Positions 50,243 to 61,382 of a stretch of DNA of 64,000 bases are shown here, in pieces (the first letter of the stretch is position 1; each line of letters starts with the position of its first letter). The notes beneath the pieces were generated by a model. It saw only the letters and a program-made list of their open reading frames with translations, searched no databases and had not been told where the DNA came from. Source of the stretch: Chondrosia reniformis (taxonomy: Eukaryota; Porifera; Demospongiae; Chondrillida; Chondrillidae); contig OX359191.1 in assembly GCA_947172415.1 (NCBI GenBank), positions 3,162,001-3,226,000 of the forward strand, in the 5' to 3' direction. The position numbers and the translations under genes are program-made.

Positions 50243-51080
50243 ATGTACTAGGTATATGTACTACTTGTGGGTACTAGCTGTATTAGCTGGTTGTATGTAC
50301 TAAGTCTATGTACTAGTTGTATGTACTAGTTGTATTTACTATTTGTATGTACTATTTATATGTGTGGGTACTAGTTATATATACTAGTTGTATGCGCTAG
50401 CTGTATGTACTAGTTGTAGATACTATTCACATTTACTAGGTATACGTGTATTGTACTAGTTATATGTAGTAGGTGTATGTACTTGTTATATGGCCTAATT
50501 GTATGTACTAGTTGCATGTACTAGTTGTATGGACTAGTTGTATATACTAGTCGCATGTACTAATTATATTTACTAGTTACTTTTATGAACTAGTTGAACC
50601 TACGAAATTTATGTAATACTTGTATGTACTAGCTAAAGGTACTAGTTTTATATGTATACTAGTTGTATGTACTAGTTTTAGTTGTATGTACTATGTGTTT
50701 GTACTATTCATATATACTAGTTATATGTTTATGTATTAGTTTTATGTAGTAGGTGTGTGAACTTGGTATAAGTACTAGTTTAAAGTACTAGTTGTATGTG
50801 CTAATTGTTTGTATACGTTCGGTGTACTAGTTGTATGTTTATACTAGTTGTATGTACTAGCTTTGTACTAGTTTTATGTTCTAATTGTTTGAACTAGTTC
50901 TATGTTCTAATTGTTTGAACTAGTTCTATGTACTAATTGTATGTACTAGGTATGTACTAGTTACTAGTTTCTAGTTGTATGTAATAGTTGTAAGTACTAG
51001 TTGTTTGTACTATGTGTATGTACCAGTTGTTGATTCTTGTACTACTTATACTATGTACTAGGGAGGTTCTAGTTGTATGG
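50243..51080. repeat. Satellite, B orientation (right palindrome arm)
   Basis: Mirror of 38,509-39,287. It ends abruptly inside the equivalent of element X, so this side has lost about 165 bases relative to the left arm. Confidence 0.85.
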
Positions 51081-51401
51081 GATTTAATATATATATTCGT
51101 AATACTAACGATTGAGGACGATTTATTGTCCTGAACTTTATAAATAACGATGGAAAAGCTTTGTAAACTAAAGCTTCCTGAACGCCGCCATTTGCAAAAA
51201 CCATGTATTGACTTATAAATTAAGTGTTACAATAGTTGCATATGAACTAGTATTATACAAATATCGACGTATAAAATAAGTGTTATAATAGTTGCGTATT
51301 AACCTGTATTATATATACATATATATATATATATATAAATATATTCTTTCCGTAACATGAAGCCGTACAAGGTAATCGGCAAATGAAAACAATATAAGGT
51401 A
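51081..51401 (-). mobile_element. Interspersed element X, copy 3 (right arm, inverted)
   Basis: Reverse complement of most of copy 2, missing its GGCGGCAGCCCC and hairpin end. The GCCGCCATTTGCAAAAAC core, AT-rich run and AATGAAAACAATATAAGGT end are present. Confidence 0.65.
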
Positions 51402-54400
51402 TACAAGTAGTACATAAAATTCTTAGTTACAAGTAGTTCATAAAATTAGTAGTTACAAGTAGTTCATAAAATTAGTAACTAGTAAATATAATTAGTACAT
51501 GCGACTAGTACATACAACTAGTCCAAACAACTAGTGCATGCAACTAGTACATACAACTAGGCCATAAAAATAGTACAGACACCTACTACATATAACTAGT
51601 ACAATACACGTATACCTAGTAAATGTAAATAGTACATAAAACTAGTACATACACCCTGTACATACAAATGTAACGAGTACATATAAGTAGTACATACAAA
51701 TAGTACATACAACTAGTACGTATAACTAGTACATAAATATAGTACATACAACTAGTACAGAACACTAGTTCACACAAACAAACAAGAAGTTCATAGAACT
51801 AGTCGAATGTAGTAGTTATTTGCATTAGTTGAATGTATAAGTAGTGGGTTATTGTGGTATGTACTAGTTATTTGTACTAGTTGTATGTACTATATTTATG
51901 AACTAGTTATATGTTATAGTTGTATGTACTACTTATATGTACTCATTACATTTTTATGTACTGAGTGTATTTATGTTTTTGTATGTATTTATGTATTCCT
52001 AGTACTAGGTACTAGGTTTTGGGAATGAACTTAGTACATACAAATAGTATTGAGTACATACAACTAGTACATACAACTAGTGCATACAATTAGTACACAC
52101 AAATAGTACATAAAGCTAGTAATTATAACTAGTACATACTCCTAGTACATATAACTGGTACATATAAACAGTACATAAAACTAGTTCATAAAACTAGTTC
52201 ATAAAACTAGTACATTCAACAAGTATCTAGTACATACAACTACAACCTACCTAGTACATAGTATAACTAGTTCAGGAATCAACAACTGGTACATACACAT
52301 AGTACATACAACTAGTACTTACTACAAGTACATTCAAGTAGTACATACAACTAGAAACTAGTAACTAGTATTTACTTAGTACATACAATTAGTACATAGA
52401 ACTAGTTCCAACATTTAGAACATAAAACTACAACATACACCTAGTAAATACAGCTAGTACATAACACTAGTACATACAATTAGACAATAGAACATACAAC
52501 TAGTACATACAACTAGTACAGACAGAGTACACACAACTAGTACATATAACTAGTACATACAAACATTACCCACTACTTATACATTCAACTAGTAGAAAAA
52601 AACTACTACATTCGACTAGTACATACAAATAATATTGAGTATATACAACTAGTACATACAACTAGTGCATACAATTAGAACACACGGATAGTACATACAG
52701 CTAGTAAATATAACTAGTACATACTAGTAGTACATAAAACTTTAGAGTACATATAACTGGCATATATAACTAGTAGATATAAACAGTACACACAACTAGT
52801 TCATAAAACTAGTTCATACAACTAGTACATGCAACAAGTATCTAGTACATACAGCTAGAACCTACCTAGTACATAGTATTAGTAGTACAAGAATCAACAA
52901 CTGGTACATACACATAGTTCATACAACTAGTACTTACAACTAGTACATACAACTAGAAACTAGTAACTAGTACTCACCTAGTACCAACAATTAATACATA
53001 GAACTGAGTTAAAACAATTAGAACATACAACCACTACATACACCTAGTATATACAATTTGTACATACAATTAGTACATTCAACTAGTCCATACAACTACG
53101 ACAAACAGCCAGGACATATAACTAGTACATACCCCTACTACATATAGCTAGTAAATACACATACCTTGTAATTATAAATAGTACACACAACTAGTACATA
53201 CAACCAGTACATAAAACTAGTACTTACAACTAGTACATACAACTAGAAACTAGTATATACAACTAGCTCACAGAATGAGTACATAATTCTAGAACGTACA
53301 ACTTGTATATTCAACTAGTACATAACTACTACACACAACTAGGAAAAACAAGTAGGACATATAAATAGGACATACACCTACTACATATAACTAGTACATA
53401 CACTTTTACCTAATAATTATAAATAGTACATACAACTAGTACATACAACAATTACATCCAATTAGTATATACTACATACAACTAGTACCTTCCTAGCACC
53501 TAGTATAACTAATACAAGAACCTACCGCTTGTACATACAACTAGTACATATAACTAGAACATAAAACCAGTACATAGCTAGTACATACAACCAGTATATA
53601 CATACAACTAGTACATACAACTAGTACCTACTACTAGTAAATATAACTAGTACTAGTCCATACAACTAGTACTTGAAATTAGTTCATATAACTAGTACAC
53701 ACATCTACCACATATAACATTTACACAAAAATGTAACTAGTACATATAAACAGTACATAAACATACTACGAACAAGAAGTCCATACAACTACTAGTACAT
53801 AGAACGAGTACATAAAACTAGGATCTATAACTAGTACACACCTTCTACATAAAATTAGTAAATAAATATATAACTAGTACATGTGAATAGTGCATCCATA
53901 TAGTATATATAACTAGTACATAAAACTAGCACATGCAACTAAAAACTAGTACATACAACTAATATATACATAAAATTAGTGCATTTAACTAATTCATACA
54001 ACTATTATATACAAACAACTAGTTCATATAACTGGTATTTACAATTAGGTCGTCCAACTAGTTCCCAGAACTATTAACTAGTACATATAACCAGTACATG
54101 CAACTAGTACATTCAACTAGTACATACAACTAGTTCATAAAACTAGTACACACATTTAGTTTATACAACTAGTATTTACCATTAGTACGTACAACTAGTT
54201 CATACAACTAGTAACTAGTACATATAACTAGTACATTCAACTAGTACATACAACTAGGACAAACAACTAGTATATATAACTAGTACATACACCAACTACA
54301 TATAACTAGTAAATACACATATACCTTGTAATTATAAACCGTACATACAACTAGTACATACAGATAGTGCATACAACTAGTATATATAACTAGATCACAA

Positions 54401-54509
54401 ACATATAACTACTACATACATATAACTGGTACTTATAAATAGTACATGCACATAGTACATACAAATAGTAGATACAAATAGTACATACATCTGCTACATA
54501 TAACTAGTA
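51402..54509. repeat. Satellite, A orientation, with a small inverted block
   Basis: A-orientation array. 51,402-51,802 completes the palindrome (mirror of 37,627-38,029). 51,803-52,028 is in B orientation (see separate entry). From 52,030 to 54,509 the A orientation resumes, with a higher-order phrase AGTATTGAGTACATACAACTAG at about 52,045 and again near 52,630, matching the block at about 43,385-43,800 in order and spacing. No genes. Confidence 0.9.
51803..52028. repeat. Re-inverted satellite block at the palindrome edge
   Basis: About 226 bases in B orientation that match 37,388-37,632 directly, including the rare TTTTGTATGTATTTATGTATTCC. At this place the palindrome predicts the reverse complement. 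The block starts right after CATAGAACT and ends at GGGAATGAAC, so a small inversion, or a switch of template, happened at the arm's outer limit. Confidence 0.75.
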
Positions 54510-54805
54510 CCTACAACTAGTAAATATAAATAGAACTAGTTCATAAAACTAGTGCATACAACTAGTACATATAACTATAGTTAGTTCTAGTACATACAAC
54601 TAGTACATACAACTAGTACTTATAACTGGTACACACACCTACTACATATAACTAATACATAAAAATATAACTAGTTCAAATAAATAGTGCATCCACATAG
54701 TACATAAAACTAGTTCATATAACTAGTACATACAATTAGTACATACAACTAGTTCAAACAATTAGCACATACAACTATTACATACAGCTAATACCTATAA
54801 TTAAT
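54510..54805. repeat. Direct repeat left of the RLE LINE
   Basis: A 296-base satellite segment (A orientation) that recurs at 56,683-56,991 on the other side of the LINE. Both start with CCTACAACTAGTAAATATAA and end with ACCTATAATTAAT. The two differ by a 14-base indel and a few substitutions. Confidence 0.85.
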
Positions 54806-56417
54806 GTCACACTTGCTGTACATAGATGACCTTAAGATATATGCTGGAGGGCCTGATAAACTCAGCGAAGCCATGGAATGTGTGGAGAAAACCTCAAATG
54901 CCATTGGCATGAGGTTTGGAGTGAGAAAGTGTGGAACAGCTCACATGCAAAAGGGGAAAGTTCTGGCTGGCCCAGACAACCCTGAACGCAGTGAAGAATC
55001 CATAAGGAGCCTTGAAAAAGGTACTACCTATAAGTACCTAGGGCTAGAACAACTGTTTGAGGTAGATGACAGCAAGGTCAAAGCTTGCTTGATCAATGAA
55101 TTGAGGAGGAGACTCCACAAAGTGTGGGGCTCTCACCTCAATGGTAAGAATGCTGCAGAAGCCTCTAACATGTTGTGTGCCTCTCTATTGAGATACTCTT
55201 ACCCAGTTTTGAAGTGGACTCAAAGTGAGCTTCCAAAACTGGACCGAATGGTGAGAAAGATCATGAGAAAGTACCAGTGTCATCACTATAACTCTGCCAT
55301 TGAAAGAGTGAATCTGCCTCGCTCTCAAGGTGGTAGAGGGCTCTGTAGTTTTCCTTTGGATCACAACAGGGCTGTTGTGAATCTGGCAAGATACCTCCAT
55401 ACTGCCAATGATCCACTCATAGCTGTTGTGGTTAAACACCAAAAGTTGCTGGAGTGCTCAAAGCAGAGGAGGACTGTCTTGAAAGAAGCCAGATTGATAC
55501 TGGGAAGCCACGGAATAGAACTAGAACTGGAAATGTGGCTAAAGACAGATCCCTCACAAAATAGTGTAAGAGAATGGAGGAGAGTGGCACGTGAGCTCCG
55601 GGAGGCTCAGACTGAAAGGTTAAAAAGTAACCTAGCCGAAAAGTCTCACCAGGGCTCATACCACAGACAAGTCACAAATAGGGAGTCTTATGTGTGGCTT
55701 TCTGAGGGGAGACTCAGACCTCAAACTGAGGCTCTGATTCTCGCAGCCCAAGATGATGTGCTGCACAATAGGTGGTACCAAAATAGGATTCTGAAGAATT
55801 CTAGGCTCCTAATGTGCAGAGAATGTGGCAAGGCTATGGAAACGGTCAAACACATACTAAACATGTGTGAGCCCAAGGGATTTACTCTCTACAAAGAGAG
55901 ACATGACCGGGCAATACTGATAGTGTTGTGGAGACTGTTGAAAGAATATGGATTCAAGCAGGAAGAGCCCTGGTACAAACTAGAAGCAAAACCAGTCTAT
56001 GAGAATAGGTCTGTCAAAATCTTGTGGGATCCTAGTATCCCTACAGATGAAGAAATGACAGAAAGAAGGCCAGACTTAGTGGTTGAGGATCGGCTATGTA
56101 AGTCCATCTTCATTATTGAGATGTCAGTTCCTACTGACAGCAATATTAATGGAAGATGGCAAGAGAAGTTCCAAAAGTACCAGAAGCTGGCAGCTGATAT
56201 GAGGAAAGAATTTAGGGGCTACCAAATTAAGGTAGTCCCGATGATAATTGGTGCTTGGGGGACAGTGGACACGCTCATGGAAGACCTTAGGGGAATTCCA
56301 AAGCTGTCAAAAAGTGCAGTAGAAGTGATGACAGCCATGCAGAGAACTGTTCTCTGTTTGGCTGTGAGGATATTGAGGCGACATCTATCTGTTGAGGGAT
56401 TGGGGCCTGGACGATAA
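54804..56417 (+). pseudogene. RLE LINE ORF: RT C-terminal part, CCHC and restriction-like endonuclease
   Basis: A 537-codon open frame whose ATG straddles the satellite junction and is fortuitous. Residues 5-9 are LYIDD, RT motif C with the catalytic Asp pair; motifs 0-B are missing. YKYLGLEQ follows (residues ~76-83), then the thumb and linker. C338-x2-C341-x8-H350-x4-C355 is the knuckle that precedes the nuclease in this group. RRPDLVVED (421-429) and IIEMSVP (437-443), with Lys residues in EKFQKYQKL after it, form the PD-(D/E)xK-like restriction-like endonuclease that nicks the target. The frame is free of stops to the natural end (TAA at 56,415), so the insertion may be fairly young, but without most of the RT it cannot move itself. 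Confidence 0.88.
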
Positions 56418-56682
56418 GTAGTCCTGTCCCAGTCCTTGCCTGTCGACCTCTGGAAAGCAGTGGTGGATTGGTGTATGGAGGTACTCCCTCCTATTATGAC
56501 GGTCAACTTTGGCACGACGTGCACCCGTCTGCTGCTGTCGGAAGGAGGAAAAGCCGAGTCTTCTGGCTAAAAACCCAAAGAAAAAAAAACATAACTGACT
56601 GAGGGTTGTCCAAGCCAGATACTCCTTGCCTTAGTACACTAAGGCAAGAAGTAACAAGGTTCTCCGTTAAGGCTTTTGTTTT
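54806..56682 (+). mobile_element. RLE-type non-LTR retrotransposon, 5'-truncated
   Basis: A 1.88-kb plus-strand element that begins abruptly inside the RT domain and continues to its 3' end. The downstream order (RT, Cys/His knuckle, restriction-like endonuclease) defines the R2/NeSL/CRE-type LINEs. It has no poly-A tail; the 3' end is ...AAGGCTTTTGTTTT. It sits between ~300-base direct repeats of satellite. Confidence 0.85.
56625..56648 (+). other. Perfect hairpin in the RLE LINE 3' UTR
   Basis: CTTGCCTTAGT-AC-ACTAAGGCAAG, an 11-bp perfect stem about 35 bases before the 3' end. It is a plausible recognition structure for the element's RT, as 3' UTR structures are in R2; the function is inferred. 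It is preceded by a run of nine A at about 56,581. Confidence 0.6.
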
Positions 56683-56991
56683 CCTACAACTAGTAAATAT
56701 AAATAGAACTAGTTCATAAAACTAGTGCATACAACTAGTACATATAACTATAGTTAGTTCTAGTACATACAACTAGTACATACAACTAGCACTTTCAACT
56801 AGTACTTATAACTGGTACACACACCTACTACATATAACTAATACATAAAAATATAACTAGTTCAAATAAATAGTGCATCCAAATAGTACATAAAACTAGT
56901 TCATATAACTAGTACATACAATTTGTACATACAACTAGTTCAAACAATTAGCACATACAACTATTACATACAACTAATACCTATAATTAAT
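56683..56991. repeat. Direct repeat right of the RLE LINE
   Basis: A 309-base copy of 54,510-54,805, containing an extra GCACTTTCAACTAG-like 14 bases. Together with the left copy it brackets the LINE. Confidence 0.85.
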
Positions 56992-57344
56992 AAATTTAAC
57001 TTGTACTAGTACATACAACTAGTTATTAGAATTAGTACATGCAACTAGTGCATAACTAATACACACAGTTAATACATACAAATAGTACACACAACTAGTA
57101 CATACAACTAGTATATAAATATAGTTTAATGTACTAGTTGTCTGGACTATTTATATGTACTAGTTATATGTGTATGTTATTGTCATAGGTACTAGTTGTA
57201 TGTGCTAGTGCTATTAACTAGTGGTATGTACTAAATATATGTTCTAGTTCCATGCACTAGTTTCTAGTTGTATGTAGTAGTTGTATGTGCTAGTTGTATG
57301 TACTAGTTGTGTGTACTAGTTGTGTCTACTACATGTATGTCCTA
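56992..57344. repeat. Satellite with A-to-B orientation switch
   Basis: A orientation to about 57,120, then B orientation. There is no element at the switch point. TA at 57,343-57,344 is the target duplication of the next transposon. Confidence 0.85.
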
Positions 57345-60262
57345 TAGTGCATTTCATCATAAATGTCCCACTAATGCAATTTTAATAGTAAAGATGCATT
57401 GATCATAATTCAAATTTTAGGCTTAGTACACCTGTATTTATTAAGTGTATATGTTGTCAGATTCGAAAAGAAAAAAAAATTTGAATTGAGGTTGTCATGG
57501 CAACCGGTAAATCCACACTCCCATTAAATATTTTGTGGTATTCTGTTATTTTGACAATTTTCAAGGGCTATTTTAGAAAGATGGAACATTTTAATGTTTT
57601 GATTTTTTTAGTATCTATTGTATAAGTTATTTTCGTAAATATTAAGGAAGCTTTTATTGCTAGCCACCTTCATTAAAAAGATATGACATTTCCAAATTTA
57701 ATAAAATAGAAATTATGATGTCTTTTCGAAGGCCTATTCTCAGTTATATAAACCCCTAGAGAGAACATGAAATTAAAGTTCATCTAAATAGGATATTAAT
57801 CTAAAATTTTAAGGAGCCTTTTGTTATATTTCATAGTACAAAATGTTTTATACTCAAATAAGTAAACCAATAATCGCTAAAACCACAAATATGCATAATT
57901 AAGAAATCATCAATAGCTATTCATGACAATTATGTTAAATTCTCTATCTTAGGTTATAAGTAATCTATAATTGGCATTATTGCTTGTACTATAAGTTTCT
58001 GCACATTACTGAATGGACTCTGCTTCAGCAACCCTCCTATGTGATTTATATTCCTTTACAACTTCATCGGCTTTATAACCACTATGCCCATTGCAAAATG
58101 CCAGGATATATTCTCTGGACTTGCGGAAAAATTTACGGATGTTATCAAGTGTTACACTTTCCATGGCTGGTGTAATAACATTTTGCAATCCATGGAAAGT
58201 GTAATCACACTTATTTCTAGCAAAGCGCTTAGCCATTCCCCAAACTCGCTCTATAGGCTTTAACTCCGGGTGAAACTTAGGCAGGAACAAGGCAGACTGT
58301 TCATATCTACGGAGTAATCTTTCCACTCTGTTCTTCTCATTCTTAAAATCAGGGAACTCATTTAACTTCTTCACCATGTCATCCTTCACCATTCCTTGCG
58401 TGTTCACTCCTCTTTCTTCTAAAACCATCTTTAAACCTTTAGGTCGCCCATCTGATAAAACCATGCTTTGAGGTCTTCCATTAAAAATCAAAGGTGAGGT
58501 CCTCATCTTTGGGGCCTTCCCTCCTGGATGAACATTCATTTTAGAGGCAACCAAAGCATCGTCATCATAAACGATATGGATTTTTGCTTGGTCAAAAACA
58601 AAGGTGACATCATACCTCTCGGGTGGATACTTGAATGATGAAATGCGGGCAGCTTTGGCAACCTGCAGCATAAACCTATCAGATGTGAAGTAGCCTTCAT
58701 TATTTTCTCCAAAAATCAGAATTTCTCGGGCAATGGGTGGAATAGTATCATCAGCACAATGCTTTTCAGCCTCTGATAAGCGAAGAAAGCCATTGTGCCC
58801 ATCAATATAATCAGAAATCATTAGGCCTTTACCTTGGTCCTTTGGAAGCAATGGCATTTTACCCTTTTCATGCCAACCTGAGGTATTACCAACATTAGAG
58901 TGGAAGCAAGACTCATCATGAAAGATGAGAACTAGCTCTTTCTCTGCACTATCTATTCCTATTCTGTAGGGATGATAACCATCAGAGGCAGTAGGCAGGG
59001 GCTTGTGGGTGTCCTCTAAAACTTTAATCTTCTGTAAGAATTGGTTCCTGTAGGCAATAACATCTGCTCGCTCATGACCATCAACATATCCTCTTTTGAA
59101 TTTAGAGAATTCAAATCCTAACTTATTTAACCAACGCCATGCAGTAACAGCTGATATGGTGGAATAGTCGTGTGGCTGAGGAAGTGAGGGAATAAGGTCA
59201 TCATTCACCCATCTTGTAAATCTTGCTGTTGTCAGATTATGGCTTTTGTGTGAAGTTTCTTTTCTAAGCCATGCTGTTGCTCGATCAGAAATGTCCTCAT
59301 CAGCTATCAAGTTTGGCCTAGAATAACTTCCTCGGTTATCTTGCAAATCCTTCCCATAACTCCTGTAAAAGTCATACCTCCATCGTCTTACAGTTCACTC
59401 AGATATCTCAAGATAGTTCCCAATCACTGTGGCTGCTGGTCTTAGGGGGATGGAGGCAGCTAGTAGAATATCAGCAACCAACAAAATAGTCATTCTAAAA
59501 TTCTCAGGAGACTGGTGAGACATCCAGTCTACAAAACAACTCCTTGAAGCTTGGGCATCAAATTCGTAGTCATCATCATCGTCAGCTTCCTCTGCAAGTT
59601 GTTGTAAAATAGCTTCAGTCGTGTTAAGATCACCTTCTGTGTTGTTTTCACCGAAAATGTCTAATTCTGACATATCCTGGCCTTCATCGTCTTCAGTGAT
59701 TTGTAGTACTTGATTTTCGATAGAATTCTGTTCCTGCGGGTTACGTGAGTCTTCAGTAGTTGAACATGAAGTGCCTTCAACGATCGCCGATAACTTCATT
59801 CGCTTACCGTCAAGCATTTTTTTATTTCTACTCTCGGATAGTCGCTTTCGCCACCATCTGTCTCGCTTTACTGATTTGTCTGCCATTGTTCCCAAAAACG
59901 AAACATGAAATGATTTATTTAAACGTGCTAAATAAATGGAAACTAACAAAAACTTGTCTTGATAGATTCCCTTTCTTTACTGGGAAAGAAACGGGAATAG
60001 TTCAAAAACGGAAATATTCGAAATTATGCAATTTGTCATGAACGAATTATAGGCGTTTCTATGGTAGTGCGTGATTACGTGTACATAATAGAGAAATTTG
60101 ATTGGCTACTTACATTACCAGGCTCTACGAAGGTGCTACGTAGTTGCTTTTGTCGGAAATGAAATCAGCGGTATTGAAAACCCTATATTACCTCTTTAAC
60201 CGATTTCTAACGGATTTTGCTGAGGCAAAATACAAGTGGGACAATTATGGTGAAATACACTA
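57345..60262 (-). mobile_element. Tc1/mariner-like (ITm) element, 2.92 kb
   Basis: Bounded by TA on both sides (57,343-57,344 and 60,263-60,264). The ends pair over 28 bases with four mismatches: TAGTGCATTTCATCATAAAT on the left against TAGTGTATTTCACCATAATT (right end complemented), both followed by GTCCCACT. One transposase is encoded on the minus strand. The 660 bases between the left end and the stop codon are AT-rich and non-coding; 375 bases of 5' UTR lie at the right end. Boundaries and target duplication are clear. Confidence 0.9.
58006..59886 (-). pseudogene. ITm DDE transposase with expanded D-E spacing, one in-frame TGA
   Basis: ATG at 59,886 (MADKSVKRDRWWRKR). A single frame runs to 58,006 (627 codons with the stop), interrupted only by TGA at 59,397-59,395. 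The first part (~163 codons) is basic, then acidic (Asp run near residue 120); its last third is helix-rich. After the TGA come TVRRWRYDF and an HTH-like region (SAVTAWRWLNKLGFEF). Numbering from the Met at 59,346, the DDE triad is D144 (IFHDES), D252 (FVFDQAKIH) and E366 (HPELKPIERVWG). About 113 residues lie between D252 and E366, against ~34-44 in classic Tc1/mariner. Within them GLKMVLEERGVNTQGM...MVKKL resembles a SAP-type DNA-binding helix pair. Apart from the TGA, which fits a CGA-to-TGA change, the gene is intact. A long-spacer family with a similar C-terminus is widespread in fungi and invertebrates. Confidence 0.8.
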
Positions 60263-61382
60263 TAGTTGTATGTACTAGTCGTATGTACTAGTTGTATTTA
60301 CTAGTTTTAGGCACTAGTTGTATCTACTAGATGTATGTACCTTTTATGTACTAGTTATATATAGTAGTTGTTTGTACTAGTTATATGTACTAGTTGAATG
60401 TACTAGTTGTATGTGCTAGATACTAGTTGTATGTAGTAGCTGTATGGAATAGTTCTATGTACTAGTTGTATGTGCTAGATACTAGTTGTATGTAGTAGTT
60501 GTATGGACTAGTTCTATGTACTAGTTGTATGTACTATGTGTATGTACTATTTGTATGTACTAGTTATATTTTTATGTATTAGTTATATATACTAGTTGCA
60601 AGTACTAGTTGTATGTACTAGTTGTTTGAACTAGTACTAGCTATATTTACTAGTTGTAGGTACTAGTTGTATGTGGTAGTTGTATGTAGTAGTTGTATGT
60701 ACAAATTGTATGTATTAGTTGTGTGTACTAGTTGTATGTATATATCAGTTGTATGTACTAGCTATTTACTAGTTGAATGTTCTAGTTGAAGGTACTAGTT
60801 GTTTGTACTTGTTGTAGGTTCTTGTACTAGTTATACTAGGTATTAGCAAGGCACCAGTTGTATGTACTAGAAACTAGTTATATGTACTAGTTATATGTTT
60901 GTGAAATAGTTATATGTACTAGTTGTATACACTAGGCATATGTACTAGTTGTATATACTATTATAATTACTAGGTATATGTGTATGTACTAGTTATATGT
61001 AGTAGGTGTATGTACTAGCTATATGTCCTAGTTGTTGGTACTAGTTGTATGTACTAGTTGTATGTAGTAGCTATGTACTAGTTGTATATACAAGTTGTAA
61101 TTTCTAGTATTATGTACTCGTTCTATGAACTAGTTGTATGTACTAGTTTTTAGTTTAATGTACTAGTTGTATGTACTAGTTGTATCTACTCTTTGTATGT
61201 ATAATGTGTATGTACTAGTTATATGTTTGTGTACTAGTTATATGTACTAGTTGTATGCACTAGCTCTATGTACTAGTTGTATATACTATTTATAATTACA
61301 AGGTATATGTGTATTTACTAGTTATATGTAGTAGGCGTATGTACTAGTTATATGTCTTAGCTGTTTGTCCTAGCTGTATGTA
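60263..61382. repeat. 13-bp satellite array, B orientation
   Basis: B-orientation array between the two DNA transposons, with a block duplication at about 60,410-60,530 (GTGCTAGATACTAGTTGTATG twice). TA at 61,381-61,382 is the target duplication of the next element. Confidence 0.95.

Larger units (their letters stand above)
37627..51802. repeat. Giant imperfect palindrome (inverted duplication), ~14 kb
   Basis: Left arm 37,627-45,004 and right arm 46,110-51,802 are reverse complements in the same order, around a 1,105-base unpaired spacer. Matching landmarks: outer satellite with AACAAACAAGT / ACTTGTTTGTT; element X (38,030-38,416 with 51,081-51,401); element Y with its foldback (39,288-40,039 with 49,475-50,242); satellite next to the Tigger ends (43,741-43,858 with 47,256-47,373, almost base for base); the Tigger end, HIRAN ORF and transposase start. 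The symmetry point of the Tigger features is 45,557. The left arm is ~1.6 kb longer, partly through a tandem duplication at 40.93-41.86 kb; the right arm lacks ~165 bases next to element X. Confidence 0.9.
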
